Of a stretch of DNA of 64,000 bases, positions 1 to 7,009 are shown one piece after another. Position numbers and translations under genes: made by a program. The stretch's first letter is position 1. Each line of letters starts with the position of its first letter. Under the pieces are notes generated by a model. The model was given only the letters and a program-made list of their open reading frames with translations. It had not been told where the DNA came from and did no database searches. Source of the stretch: Leifsonia sp040686855 (GTDB lineage: Bacteria; Actinomycetota; Actinomycetes; Actinomycetales; Microbacteriaceae); contig NZ_JBFBOG010000003.1 of assembly GCF_040686855.1 (NCBI RefSeq), forward strand, positions 744,001 to 808,000. The letters run 5' to 3'.

Positions 1-559
1 AGAAGGCGTTGGAGGGCCGGGAGAGCGCGCGAAGGACGAACCACACGGTCCCGTCGTCGTGGCGTTCGACCAGGAACAGCTCCTCGCCGCTCTCTGGATG
101 GCCGTGCAGCGTCCCATAGGCGAAGCCGCGCCGGTGCGGCTCGTCGATCACATAGACCACGCGGATGGGTGCGGACACCTTGAACGGGCCGAACGGGATC
201 TTCAGCACCGCCGTCATCCCGTTGCGGACGAACGGGGTGCCATCGTCGGCGAAGACGTCCTCCTCGGGCCGGTTGGCGCGCATCCGCATCGGTGTGCCGT
301 CGGGCCCGAACTCGACGCCCTCGTACTGCACGCCGGTGCCCTCGTTCACGTCGGTGACGAGGATGCCGCTGCCCTTCTGCACGCCCCACGCCATGAGCGC
401 GGTCGCCGCGGCGTCGAAGCGCTCGTCGCCGCTGCCCAACCGGATGCTGCGCTCCAGCGGCTTGTAGCCCTTCGGCGGGTAGTACAGCAGATCCGCCGCC
501 TGGGTGGCGCCGACCGCCCCGTACGTGACGGGTTGGTCGGTGAAGCTGGAGCGCCGCAT
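1..559 (-). CDS. DUF1990 (UPF0548) family protein, 3' end beyond the window
   Basis: Only the first ~186 codons are visible; the C-terminus lies off the left edge. The protein reads MRRSSFTDQPVTYGAVGAT and then KGYKPLERSIRLGSGDE, which fits the N-terminal pattern of the DUF1990 family, whose function is unknown. No signal peptide or membrane segment is seen. An in-frame ATG nine bases upstream (568) abuts the GGAAG at 569-573, whereas the ATG at 559 lies 9 nt from that ribosome binding site, so 559 is preferred. The next gene is divergent, and the ~100 bp between them must hold both promoters. Confidence 0.75.
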   Translation of the reverse strand, partial: MRRSSFTDQPVTYGAVGATQAADLLYYPPKGYKPLERSIRLGSGDERFDAAATALMAWGVQKGSGILVTDVNEGTGVQYEGVEFGPDGTPMRMRANRPEEDVFADDGTPFVRNGMTAVLKIPFGPFKVSAPIRVVYVIDEPHRRGFAYGTLHGHPESGEELFLVERHDDGTVWFVLRALSRPSNAF

Positions 560-663
560 GTCATCCATCTTCCGCCATCCGGCGCAGGTTCGCGAAACGG
601 GGGTCTGGAGCCCGGGAGGCGGCCGTGCTGTAGTGGACAGGACTCGCAGCGAAGGGAGCACCC

Positions 664-1272
664 ATGGGCAGGATCGTGCTGCAGGCGTTCATCACGCTCG
701 ACGGCGTGGTGCAGGGCGGCGGCGGACCGGAGGAGGACCCCTCGGGCGACTTCCCCTACGGCGGCTGGGCCCTGGACTGGGACGCGGAGCACGACGACGG
801 CTCCGACGACTCGCTCGTGCTCGACTGGGAGAGCCGCACCGAGGCGCTGCTGCTCGGCCGGACCACCTACGACATCTGGGCGCGCTCGTGGGGCGTGTGG
901 GATGAGGACGCACCGGGGCTGGAGGGTGAGCTGACCCGCCGGTACAACCGCGTCCCGAAGTACGTCGTCTCGCGGACCGTCACCGAGCTGGGCTGGCAGA
1001 ACTCGTTTCTGCTCGGTCCGGATGTCGCCGACGAGGTCGCGCGGCTCCGGGACGAGATCGACGGCGAGATCCGCATCTGGGGCAGCACGGAGCTCGTCCG
1101 GACGCTTGCCGCGGCCGACCTCATCGACGAGTACCGGCTGATGGTCTACCCGCTGGTGCTCGGGACGGGGAAGAAGCTGTTCCCGGACGGCTTCCCGCAC
1201 CAGCGGCTCACCCTGGAGTCGACCCGGCCGCTCGCGTCGGGGGTGCTGGTGAACGTGTACCGGCGAGGGTGA
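664..1272 (+). CDS. Dihydrofolate reductase family protein (RibD C-terminal domain-like)
   Basis: A 202-residue cytoplasmic protein of the RibD C-terminal/bifunctional-reductase-like family (YyaP/YwjB type). Members are small NADPH-dependent reductases, and the substrate here is unknown. Seen: the N-terminal strand-loop MGRIVLQAFITLDGVVQ, a central LLLGRTTYDIWA (residues ~60-71) and the C-terminal IWGSTELVRTL with DEYRLMVYPLVLGTGKKLF, all typical of the fold. GAAGGGAG lies about 6 nt before the ATG. It converges on lepA with only three bases between the stop codons. It is not FolA or RibD proper, because the deaminase half and the FolA folate-site motifs are missing. Confidence 0.85.
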   Translation: MGRIVLQAFITLDGVVQGGGGPEEDPSGDFPYGGWALDWDAEHDDGSDDSLVLDWESRTEALLLGRTTYDIWARSWGVWDEDAPGLEGELTRRYNRVPKYVVSRTVTELGWQNSFLLGPDVADEVARLRDEIDGEIRIWGSTELVRTLAAADLIDEYRLMVYPLVLGTGKKLFPDGFPHQRLTLESTRPLASGVLVNVYRRG

Positions 1273-1275
1273 CCG

Positions 1276-3126
1276 CTACTTCTTGTCCTTCTTCTCCGTG
1301 TCGCCGGAGAGCGCGGCGATGAACGCCTCTTGGGGGACCTCGACGCGGCCGACCATCTTCATGCGCTTCTTGCCCTCCTTCTGCTTCTCGAGGAGCTTGC
1401 GCTTTCGGGTGATGTCGCCGCCGTAGCACTTGGCGAGGACGTCCTTGCGCATCGCGCGGATGTTCTCGCGCGCGATGATCCGGGCGCCGATCGCGGCCTG
1501 GATGGGCACCTCGAACTGCTGCCGCGGGATTAGCTCCCGCAGGCGGGAGGCCATCATGGTGCCGTAGGCGTAGGCCTTGTCGCGATGCACGATCGCGCTG
1601 AACGCGTCGACCGTCTCGCCCTGGAGGAGGATGTCGACCTTCACGAGGTCGGACTCCTGCTCGCCGTAGGGCTCGTAGTCGAGGGAGGCGTAGCCGGCCG
1701 TCTTGGACTTCAGCTGGTCGAAGAAGTCGAAGACGATCTCGCCGAGCGGCATCGTGTAGCGGATCTCGACGCGGTCCTCGCCCAGGTACTCCATGCCGAG
1801 CAGGGAGCCGCGGCGGCTCTGGCAGAGCTCCATGATGACGCCGACATAGTCCTTCGGGGCGAGGATGGCCGCCTTGACGATCGGCTCCTCCACCTTGTCG
1901 ATCTTGCCGCCCGGGAACTCGCTCGGGTTGGTGACCGTGACGGTCTTCTTGTCCTCGGTCGTCACCTCGTAGATCACGCTCGGCGCGGTCGTGATGAGGT
2001 CCAGGCCGAACTCGCGCGACAGGCGCTCGGTGATGATCTCGAGGTGGAGCAGCCCGAGGAAACCGCAACGGAACCCGAAGCCGAGGGCGACCGAGGTCTC
2101 GGGCTCGTAGACGAGCGCCGCGTCGGAGAGCTTGAGCTTGTCGAGCGCTTCGCGCAGCTCCGGGTAGTCGCTCCCGTCGATCGGGTAGAGACCGGAGAAC
2201 ACCATCGGCTTGGGCTCGGTGTAGCCGGGCAGCGCGTCGGTCGCCGGCTTCGCGGCGGAGGTGATCGTGTCACCGACCTTCGACTGGCGGACGTCCTTCA
2301 CACCGGTGATCAGGTAGCCCACCTCGCCGACGCCGAGGCCGTTCGACGGGGTCGGCTCGGGCGAGGAGACGCCGATCTCGAGGATTTCGTGCGTTGCGCG
2401 GGTCGACATCATCTGGATGCGCTCGCGCGGCTGCAGCTTGCCGTCGACCATGCGGACGTAGGTGACGACGCCGCGGTAGCTGTCGTAGACGGAGTCGAAG
2501 ATCATGGCGCGGGCGGGTGCGTCGGCCACGCCGACCGGGGCGGGGATCTCGGCGACCACCCGGTCGAGCAGCGCTTCGACGCCCATGCCCGTCTTGCCGG
2601 ACACGCGCAGGACGTCCTCCGGCTTGCCGCCGATGAGGCTCGCCAGCTCTTCCGCGTACTTGTCGGGGTCGGCCGCAGGCAGGTCGATCTTGTTGAGCAC
2701 CGGGATGATCGTCAGATCGTTCTCGAGCGCGAGGTAGAGGTTCGCGAGCGTCTGCGCCTCGATGCCCTGCGCGGCGTCCACCAGCAGGATCGCGCCCTCA
2801 CAGGCGGCGAGCGACCGGGACACCTCGTATGTGAAGTCGACGTGCCCGGGGGTGTCGATCATGTTCAGCGCGAACGTGTCGCCGTCGACCGACCACGGCA
2901 TCCGGACGGCCTGGCTCTTGATGGTGATGCCGCGCTCGCGCTCGATGTCCATGCGGTCGAGGTACTGCGCCCGCATGTCCCGATCGGAGACCACGCCGGT
3001 GATCTGCAGCATGCGGTCGGCCAGCGTCGACTTGCCGTGGTCGATGTGCGCGATGATGCAGAAGTTGCGCAGGGAGGCCGGGTCGGTCGCGGCGGGCTCG
3101 AGGGCCTGAAGAGCTCGTGGTGACAT
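1276..3126 (-). CDS. lepA: Elongation factor 4 (LepA), ribosome back-translocase GTPase
   Basis: A 616-residue translational GTPase that acts on stalled or mistranslocated 70S ribosomes. Seen: G1 AHIDHGKST at residues ~26-34, the G3 loop DTPGHVDF, NKID, and the LepA-specific C-terminal end with CYGGDITRKRKLLEKQKEG. The length is normal for the family. The reading frame stays open 54 codons further upstream, but that extension is R/S-rich with no family similarity, and ATG 3126 starts directly with MSPRALQALEP ahead of the G domain. It lies downstream of an amidohydrolase on the same strand with a ~70 bp gap. Confidence 0.97.
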   Translation of the reverse strand: MSPRALQALEPAATDPASLRNFCIIAHIDHGKSTLADRMLQITGVVSDRDMRAQYLDRMDIERERGITIKSQAVRMPWSVDGDTFALNMIDTPGHVDFTYEVSRSLAACEGAILLVDAAQGIEAQTLANLYLALENDLTIIPVLNKIDLPAADPDKYAEELASLIGGKPEDVLRVSGKTGMGVEALLDRVVAEIPAPVGVADAPARAMIFDSVYDSYRGVVTYVRMVDGKLQPRERIQMMSTRATHEILEIGVSSPEPTPSNGLGVGEVGYLITGVKDVRQSKVGDTITSAAKPATDALPGYTEPKPMVFSGLYPIDGSDYPELREALDKLKLSDAALVYEPETSVALGFGFRCGFLGLLHLEIITERLSREFGLDLITTAPSVIYEVTTEDKKTVTVTNPSEFPGGKIDKVEEPIVKAAILAPKDYVGVIMELCQSRRGSLLGMEYLGEDRVEIRYTMPLGEIVFDFFDQLKSKTAGYASLDYEPYGEQESDLVKVDILLQGETVDAFSAIVHRDKAYAYGTMMASRLRELIPRQQFEVPIQAAIGARIIARENIRAMRKDVLAKCYGGDITRKRKLLEKQKEGKKRMKMVGRVEVPQEAFIAALSGDTEKKDKK

Positions 3127-3196
3127 CGTCCGGCCATTCTCCCATGAACCCCCGGCCCCCGGACGCACGCGCGGTGACGCGCACGTCCGGACGTGC

Positions 3197-4417
3197 TCAG
3201 ACGAAACGCTCGGCGCGCTCCACGACGTGACCATGCCCGTCTTCGAACCGGTAGACCTCCGAACCCTGGATGAAGACCCGCTCCGCACGCGAGTTGACGT
3301 CGAGCGGGTCGCCCGACCACACCACCACGTCGCCGTCGAGGCCGGCGGTCAGCGAGCCGACCCGGTCGTCGAGCCGCAGGAAGGCGGCCGGGTTGACCGT
3401 CAGCGCCTCGAGCGCGGTCTCGCGTGGGAGGCCGTCCTTCACCGCGAGGGCGGCCTGGTAGATGAGGAAGTTGATCGGCACCACGGGGTGGTCGGTCGTG
3501 ATCGCGACCCGCACACCCGCCTTCGCGAGCACGGCAAGGTTGGCGATGGCCCGGTCGCGCAGCTCGACCTTCGACCGCGAGGTGAACATCGGCCCGAAGA
3601 TGACCGGGATGTCGCGCTCGGCGAGCACGTCGGCGATCTTGTGCGCCTCGGTGCCGTGGTTCACGACGAGCCGGTAGCCGAACTCGTCGGCCAGCCGCAG
3701 CGCGGTGGCGATGTCGTCGTGGCGGTGCGTGTGCTGGTCCCACGCCAGCTCACCGTCCAGGACGCGCACCAGCGTCTCCTTGGACAGGTCGCGGTCGAAC
3801 GGCTTGCCCTCGGCCGCTGCGCTGTCGCGCGCAGCCCGGTAGTTCTGCGCCGCGACGAACGCCTCCCGGATGATCATCGCGACCCCGAGCCGCGTGCTCG
3901 GCGTCTGGTTCTTGCCGCCGTAGACTCGCTTCGGGTTCTCGCCGAGGGCGGACTTCACGCTGACCGCCTCGTGGATGACCTGCTCGTCGATGGTCCGACC
4001 GCCCCACGTCTTGATCGCGACCGTCTGCCCGCCGATGGGGTTGCCGGAACCGGGCTTGACCACCACCGAGGTGACCCCGCCCGAGAGTGCGTCGCGGAAG
4101 CCCTCGTCGTCGATGTTGATCGCGTCGATCGCCCGCACCGCGGCCGTGTTCGGTGTCGTCATCTCGTTGGTGTCGTCGCCCGCAGGACCGTTCGCCTCTT
4201 CGTGGATGCCGACATGGCCGTGCGACTCGATGAAGCCCGGCAGCACCCATTTGCCGGCGGCATCCACCACCTCCACGCCCTCCGGCACCGATACCTCATC
4301 GGCGGCGCCGACCGCTTCGATGACGCCGTCTCTGACCAGGACGACGCCGTTCTCGATGGGCTCCGCGGAGACCGGGACGACATAACCGTTGACGATGGCG
4401 ATGGTGGTGGAAGTCAT
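3197..4417 (-). CDS. Amidohydrolase family protein (imidazolonepropionase-like)
   Basis: A 406-residue metal-dependent hydrolase of the amidohydrolase superfamily with a TIM barrel and a small composite beta domain. Seen: the metal-binding HGH in GFIESHGHVG (residues ~58-67), a later NHGTEAH histidine cluster, ITTDHP carrying the likely catalytic aspartate, and the C-terminal GSLTAGLDGDVVVWSGDPL that marks these enzymes. The substrate cannot be read from sequence; cyclic amides or isoaspartyl-like compounds are possible. The ATG lies 6 nt after a minus-strand TAGGCT (4424-4429) with no ribosome binding site, so the mRNA is probably leaderless. Confidence 0.85.
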   Translation of the reverse strand: MTSTTIAIVNGYVVPVSAEPIENGVVLVRDGVIEAVGAADEVSVPEGVEVVDAAGKWVLPGFIESHGHVGIHEEANGPAGDDTNEMTTPNTAAVRAIDAINIDDEGFRDALSGGVTSVVVKPGSGNPIGGQTVAIKTWGGRTIDEQVIHEAVSVKSALGENPKRVYGGKNQTPSTRLGVAMIIREAFVAAQNYRAARDSAAAEGKPFDRDLSKETLVRVLDGELAWDQHTHRHDDIATALRLADEFGYRLVVNHGTEAHKIADVLAERDIPVIFGPMFTSRSKVELRDRAIANLAVLAKAGVRVAITTDHPVVPINFLIYQAALAVKDGLPRETALEALTVNPAAFLRLDDRVGSLTAGLDGDVVVWSGDPLDVNSRAERVFIQGSEVYRFEDGHGHVVERAERFV

Positions 4418-4505
4418 GGATCGAGCCTACGCGCGGCGCAACCCGCATCTGGGGCGGAGCCCGGATCTGGGGAATGCGGGCTCTCCACAGGCGTTGTGGA
4501 CGACT

Positions 4506-5384
4506 ATGACCATCCTCCTCACCGGTGCCACCGGCTTCATCGGATCCTCTGTCCTCCCCCGCCTTCTCGACGAGGGCCACTCCGTCACCGCGCTCGTCCG
4601 CGACGCCGAGAAGGCGGCCGCGGTCGAGGCCGCCGGCGCTACCGCGCTGATCGGCGACGCCACCGACGCGGCCCTCGTGGAGCGGGCTGCGCGAGAGAGC
4701 GACGGCGTCATCCACCTGGCGTCGGCGCAGGACGTGGACGCGGTGCTGGTGCCGGCGGTGCTGGCCGGGCTTGCCGGAACGGGCAAGCCGTTCGTCCACA
4801 CCGGAGGCGTCTGGACCTACGGGTCCAACGACGACATCGCCGAGGACTCCCCCGCTGCCCCGCCGGCGCTCACCGCCTGGCGCGGCGCCGCCGAAGCGCT
4901 CGTGCGCGAGGCGGACGGGGTGCGGGGCATCGTCGTCGTGCCGTCGATCGTCTACGGGTACGGCAAGGGGCTCGCGAACGTGATCGCGGACGCTCCTCGC
5001 GGGAGCGGTGTCGAGGCCCTGCGGCTGATCGGCGATGGCTCGCAGCACTGGGCGACGGTCCACGTCGACGACCTCGCGGCGCTCTACGTGCTCGCGCTGG
5101 AGCACGGCTCGGCGGGTGCGACCTACATCGGCGCGGGCGGCCAGAACCCGACCGTGCGCGAGCTCGGCGAGGCCGCCGCCCAGGCGGCGGGCGTAGCCGG
5201 CGGTGTGGCCGGCGAGTCCGTGGAGGAGTCGCGGTCGCGACTCGGAGAACAGCTCGCGGACGCGCTGCTGCTCGACCAGCAGGCGCGCGGGACGAAGGCG
5301 CGGATCGACCTCGGCTGGGAGCCGAACGGCCCGTCGCTGCTCGAGGAGCTGCTCGTCGGCAGCTACGCTCCCGCCCGCGTCTGA
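4506..5384 (+). CDS. NAD(P)-dependent epimerase/dehydratase (extended SDR family)
   Basis: A 292-residue Rossmann-fold protein. The dinucleotide loop TGATGFIGSS is at residues ~6-15, followed by LVRDAEKA; a VHTGGVWTYG segment and the VPSIVYGYGKG stretch lie where SDRs carry the active-site tyrosine (the YGYGK here is YxxxK-like). The substrate is unknown. The frame is open upstream to 4389, but the conserved fold begins at this ATG. No good ribosome binding site is visible, and the start overlaps the repeated TATGACCAT area. Neighbours do not suggest a pathway. Confidence 0.85.
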   Translation: MTILLTGATGFIGSSVLPRLLDEGHSVTALVRDAEKAAAVEAAGATALIGDATDAALVERAARESDGVIHLASAQDVDAVLVPAVLAGLAGTGKPFVHTGGVWTYGSNDDIAEDSPAAPPALTAWRGAAEALVREADGVRGIVVVPSIVYGYGKGLANVIADAPRGSGVEALRLIGDGSQHWATVHVDDLAALYVLALEHGSAGATYIGAGGQNPTVRELGEAAAQAAGVAGGVAGESVEESRSRLGEQLADALLLDQQARGTKARIDLGWEPNGPSLLEELLVGSYAPARV

Positions 5385-5402
5385 CCTGCGCCGCGGCGGG
5401 TT

Positions 5403-5431
5403 TTGGCGGGAGCGCAGGGCGCTGGTAGAGT
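5403..5431 (+). promoter_or_regulatory. Predicted rpsT promoter
   Basis: TTGGCG (5403-5408) and TAGAGT (5426-5431) are separated by 17 bp and face rpsT. They fit the housekeeping sigma consensus of actinobacteria. This leaves a ~95-nt 5' leader before rpsT. Confidence 0.55.
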
Positions 5432-5534
5432 TGTTTGTTGGCTTGCGTGTGGATGTGTCCGCACGAAACGCCGCAAGGCGCCCTCTCCGCTGAGCGGCAC
5501 ATCCCTACTCACTCAGAAACGAAAGTGACCACTC

Positions 5535-5795
5535 GTGGCAAACATCAAGTCGCAGATCAAGCGCAACCGCACGAACAAGAAGGCGCAGGAGCGCAACAAG
5601 GCCGTCAAGAGCGAGCTCAAGACCGCCATCCGCGCCACCCGTGAGGCCGTCGTGGCGGGCGACAAGGAGAAGGCGAGCGCGGCGCTGCGTCTCGCCGCGA
5701 AGAAGATCGACAAGGCGGCCAGCAAGGGCGTCATCCACAAGAACCAGGCGGCGAACCGCAAGTCTGCGATCGCCAAGCAGGTCGCCGCGCTCTAA
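5535..5795 (+). CDS. rpsT: 30S ribosomal protein S20
   Basis: An 86-residue basic protein of the small ribosomal subunit that binds 16S rRNA. The N-terminus MANIKSQIKRNRTNKKAQER and the C-terminal HKNQAANRKSAIAKQ segment are diagnostic, and the length matches the family. The start follows AGAAACGAAAGTG, a modest purine-rich site. The ~95-nt leader is long enough for autoregulation as known for S20 elsewhere, though no specific structure was identified. A strong hairpin follows the gene. Confidence 0.98.
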   Translation: MANIKSQIKRNRTNKKAQERNKAVKSELKTAIRATREAVVAGDKEKASAALRLAAKKIDKAASKGVIHKNQAANRKSAIAKQVAAL

Positions 5796-5830
5796 GCGAC
5801 GACCGACCGCGGGACCTGTCCCGCGCCGCT

Positions 5831-5873
5831 AGCGAGCCCCCGCTCAGGACCACGGTCCGGGCGGGGGCTCGCT
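5831..5873. terminator. Bidirectional hairpin terminator between rpsT and holA
   Basis: A perfect 13-bp inverted repeat (AGCGAGCCCCCGC at 5831-5843, its complement at 5861-5873) with a 17-nt loop lies between convergent genes. There is no U-tract, as is common for actinobacterial hairpin terminators. The rest of the 5796-5968 gap shows nothing else clear. Confidence 0.75.
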
Positions 5874-5968
5874 GCATGTGCGGCCACGAGCACGGCCTGC
5901 GGGACGTCGCACGGCTGGGCAACGCACCAGGCCTGCGGGGACGTCGCCGGCCTGCGGGCGGGCGCGAC

Positions 5969-7009
5969 TCAGTCGCGGCCGCGGGCGCTCACGATGCGGA
6001 TCATCCGCTCGAGCGCGAACACCGGGTCGCGGCCTCCGCCCTTGACGTTCGCATCGGTCTCGGCGAGGAGTTCGATGCAGCGGCCGAGGCCGTCCTCCGT
6101 CCACCCCTGGAGGTCGCGGCGGGCGCGGTCGACTTGCCACGGTGCCAGGCCGAACTGCTGCGCGAGCTGGCCGGAGCCGCCGCGCGAGCCGGAGATCTTC
6201 GCCATCGTGCGGATCTTGCTCGCGAAAGCCGCCACCATGGGGACCGGATCCGCCCCGGAGGCGAGCGCGTGCCGCATGGTGACAAGCGCCTCCCCGTGCC
6301 GCCCCGCGATCGCTGCGTCGGCGACCTGGAACGCGTTCGTCTCGACGCGGCCGCCGTAGTACTTGTCGACGGTCGCCTCGGTGATCTGCTCGGCGGAGTC
6401 GGACAGCAACTGCTGGCAGGCGGCCGCCAGTTCGGCGAGGTCGTCCGAGAACGCGGAGGTGATGGCACGGAGCGCCCCCGGCGTGACCTTGCGGCCCGCC
6501 GCAGCGAACTCCGCCTGCGCGAAGTCGTACTTCTCGGCGTCTTTCTTCAGCTCGGCGCACACGATCTCGATGCCGCCGCCCGCACCCGACCGGATCGCGT
6601 CGAGCAGCTTCTTGCCGCGCACGCCTCCGCCGTGGCGGAGGGTCACCACCGTGCCGTCCGCAGGGGCGTTCAGGTAGTCGAGCATGTCGGCGAGGAACGC
6701 ATCGTTGCACTTCTCCACGGCCTCGACGCGGATGAGCCGCGGTTCGCCGAACAGGGAGGGGCTCGCGACGGTGAGGAGTTCTCCCGGTGCGTAATCGCCG
6801 GCGTGAACATCGCTGATCTCGAGACTGGGGTCGTCGGCCTTGAGGGCGTCGCGCAGCGTGCGCACCGCACGGTCGGCGAGGAACCCTTCCGATCCCGTGA
6901 CCAGTACGACCGGCGCCGCGCGCACCTGGCTCCACGAGAGCTGCGGGATCGCGCTGGCGGCGGCGCGCGCCTTGGTCGCTCCGCCTCTGCTGCCGCCTCG
7001 GGTCGCCAC
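5969..7009 (-). CDS. holA: DNA polymerase III subunit delta
   Basis: A 346-residue clamp-loader subunit that opens the beta sliding clamp. Seen: the N-terminal VVLVTGSEGFLADRAVRTLR (residues ~34-53), the FGEPRLIRVE strand, and the C-terminal collar region with FALERMIRIVS. Length and domain order fit bacterial HolA. GAGGAGA lies ~6 nt upstream of the ATG. The gene follows comEA-comEC on the same strand, the usual actinobacterial order, but its 5' third is also covered by the open comEC frame. holB is not in this window. Confidence 0.93.
   Translation of the reverse strand: MATRGGSRGGATKARAAASAIPQLSWSQVRAAPVVLVTGSEGFLADRAVRTLRDALKADDPSLEISDVHAGDYAPGELLTVASPSLFGEPRLIRVEAVEKCNDAFLADMLDYLNAPADGTVVTLRHGGGVRGKKLLDAIRSGAGGGIEIVCAELKKDAEKYDFAQAEFAAAGRKVTPGALRAITSAFSDDLAELAAACQQLLSDSAEQITEATVDKYYGGRVETNAFQVADAAIAGRHGEALVTMRHALASGADPVPMVAAFASKIRTMAKISGSRGGSGQLAQQFGLAPWQVDRARRDLQGWTEDGLGRCIELLAETDANVKGGGRDPVFALERMIRIVSARGRD

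Noticed and set aside
1585..3123. Long plus-strand ORF (512 codons) opposite lepA
   Set aside because: Its residues (repeated D, V, L, R, H) are the typical antisense shadow of a GC-rich gene; no family motif is present and lepA covers the same DNA with complete GTPase motifs.
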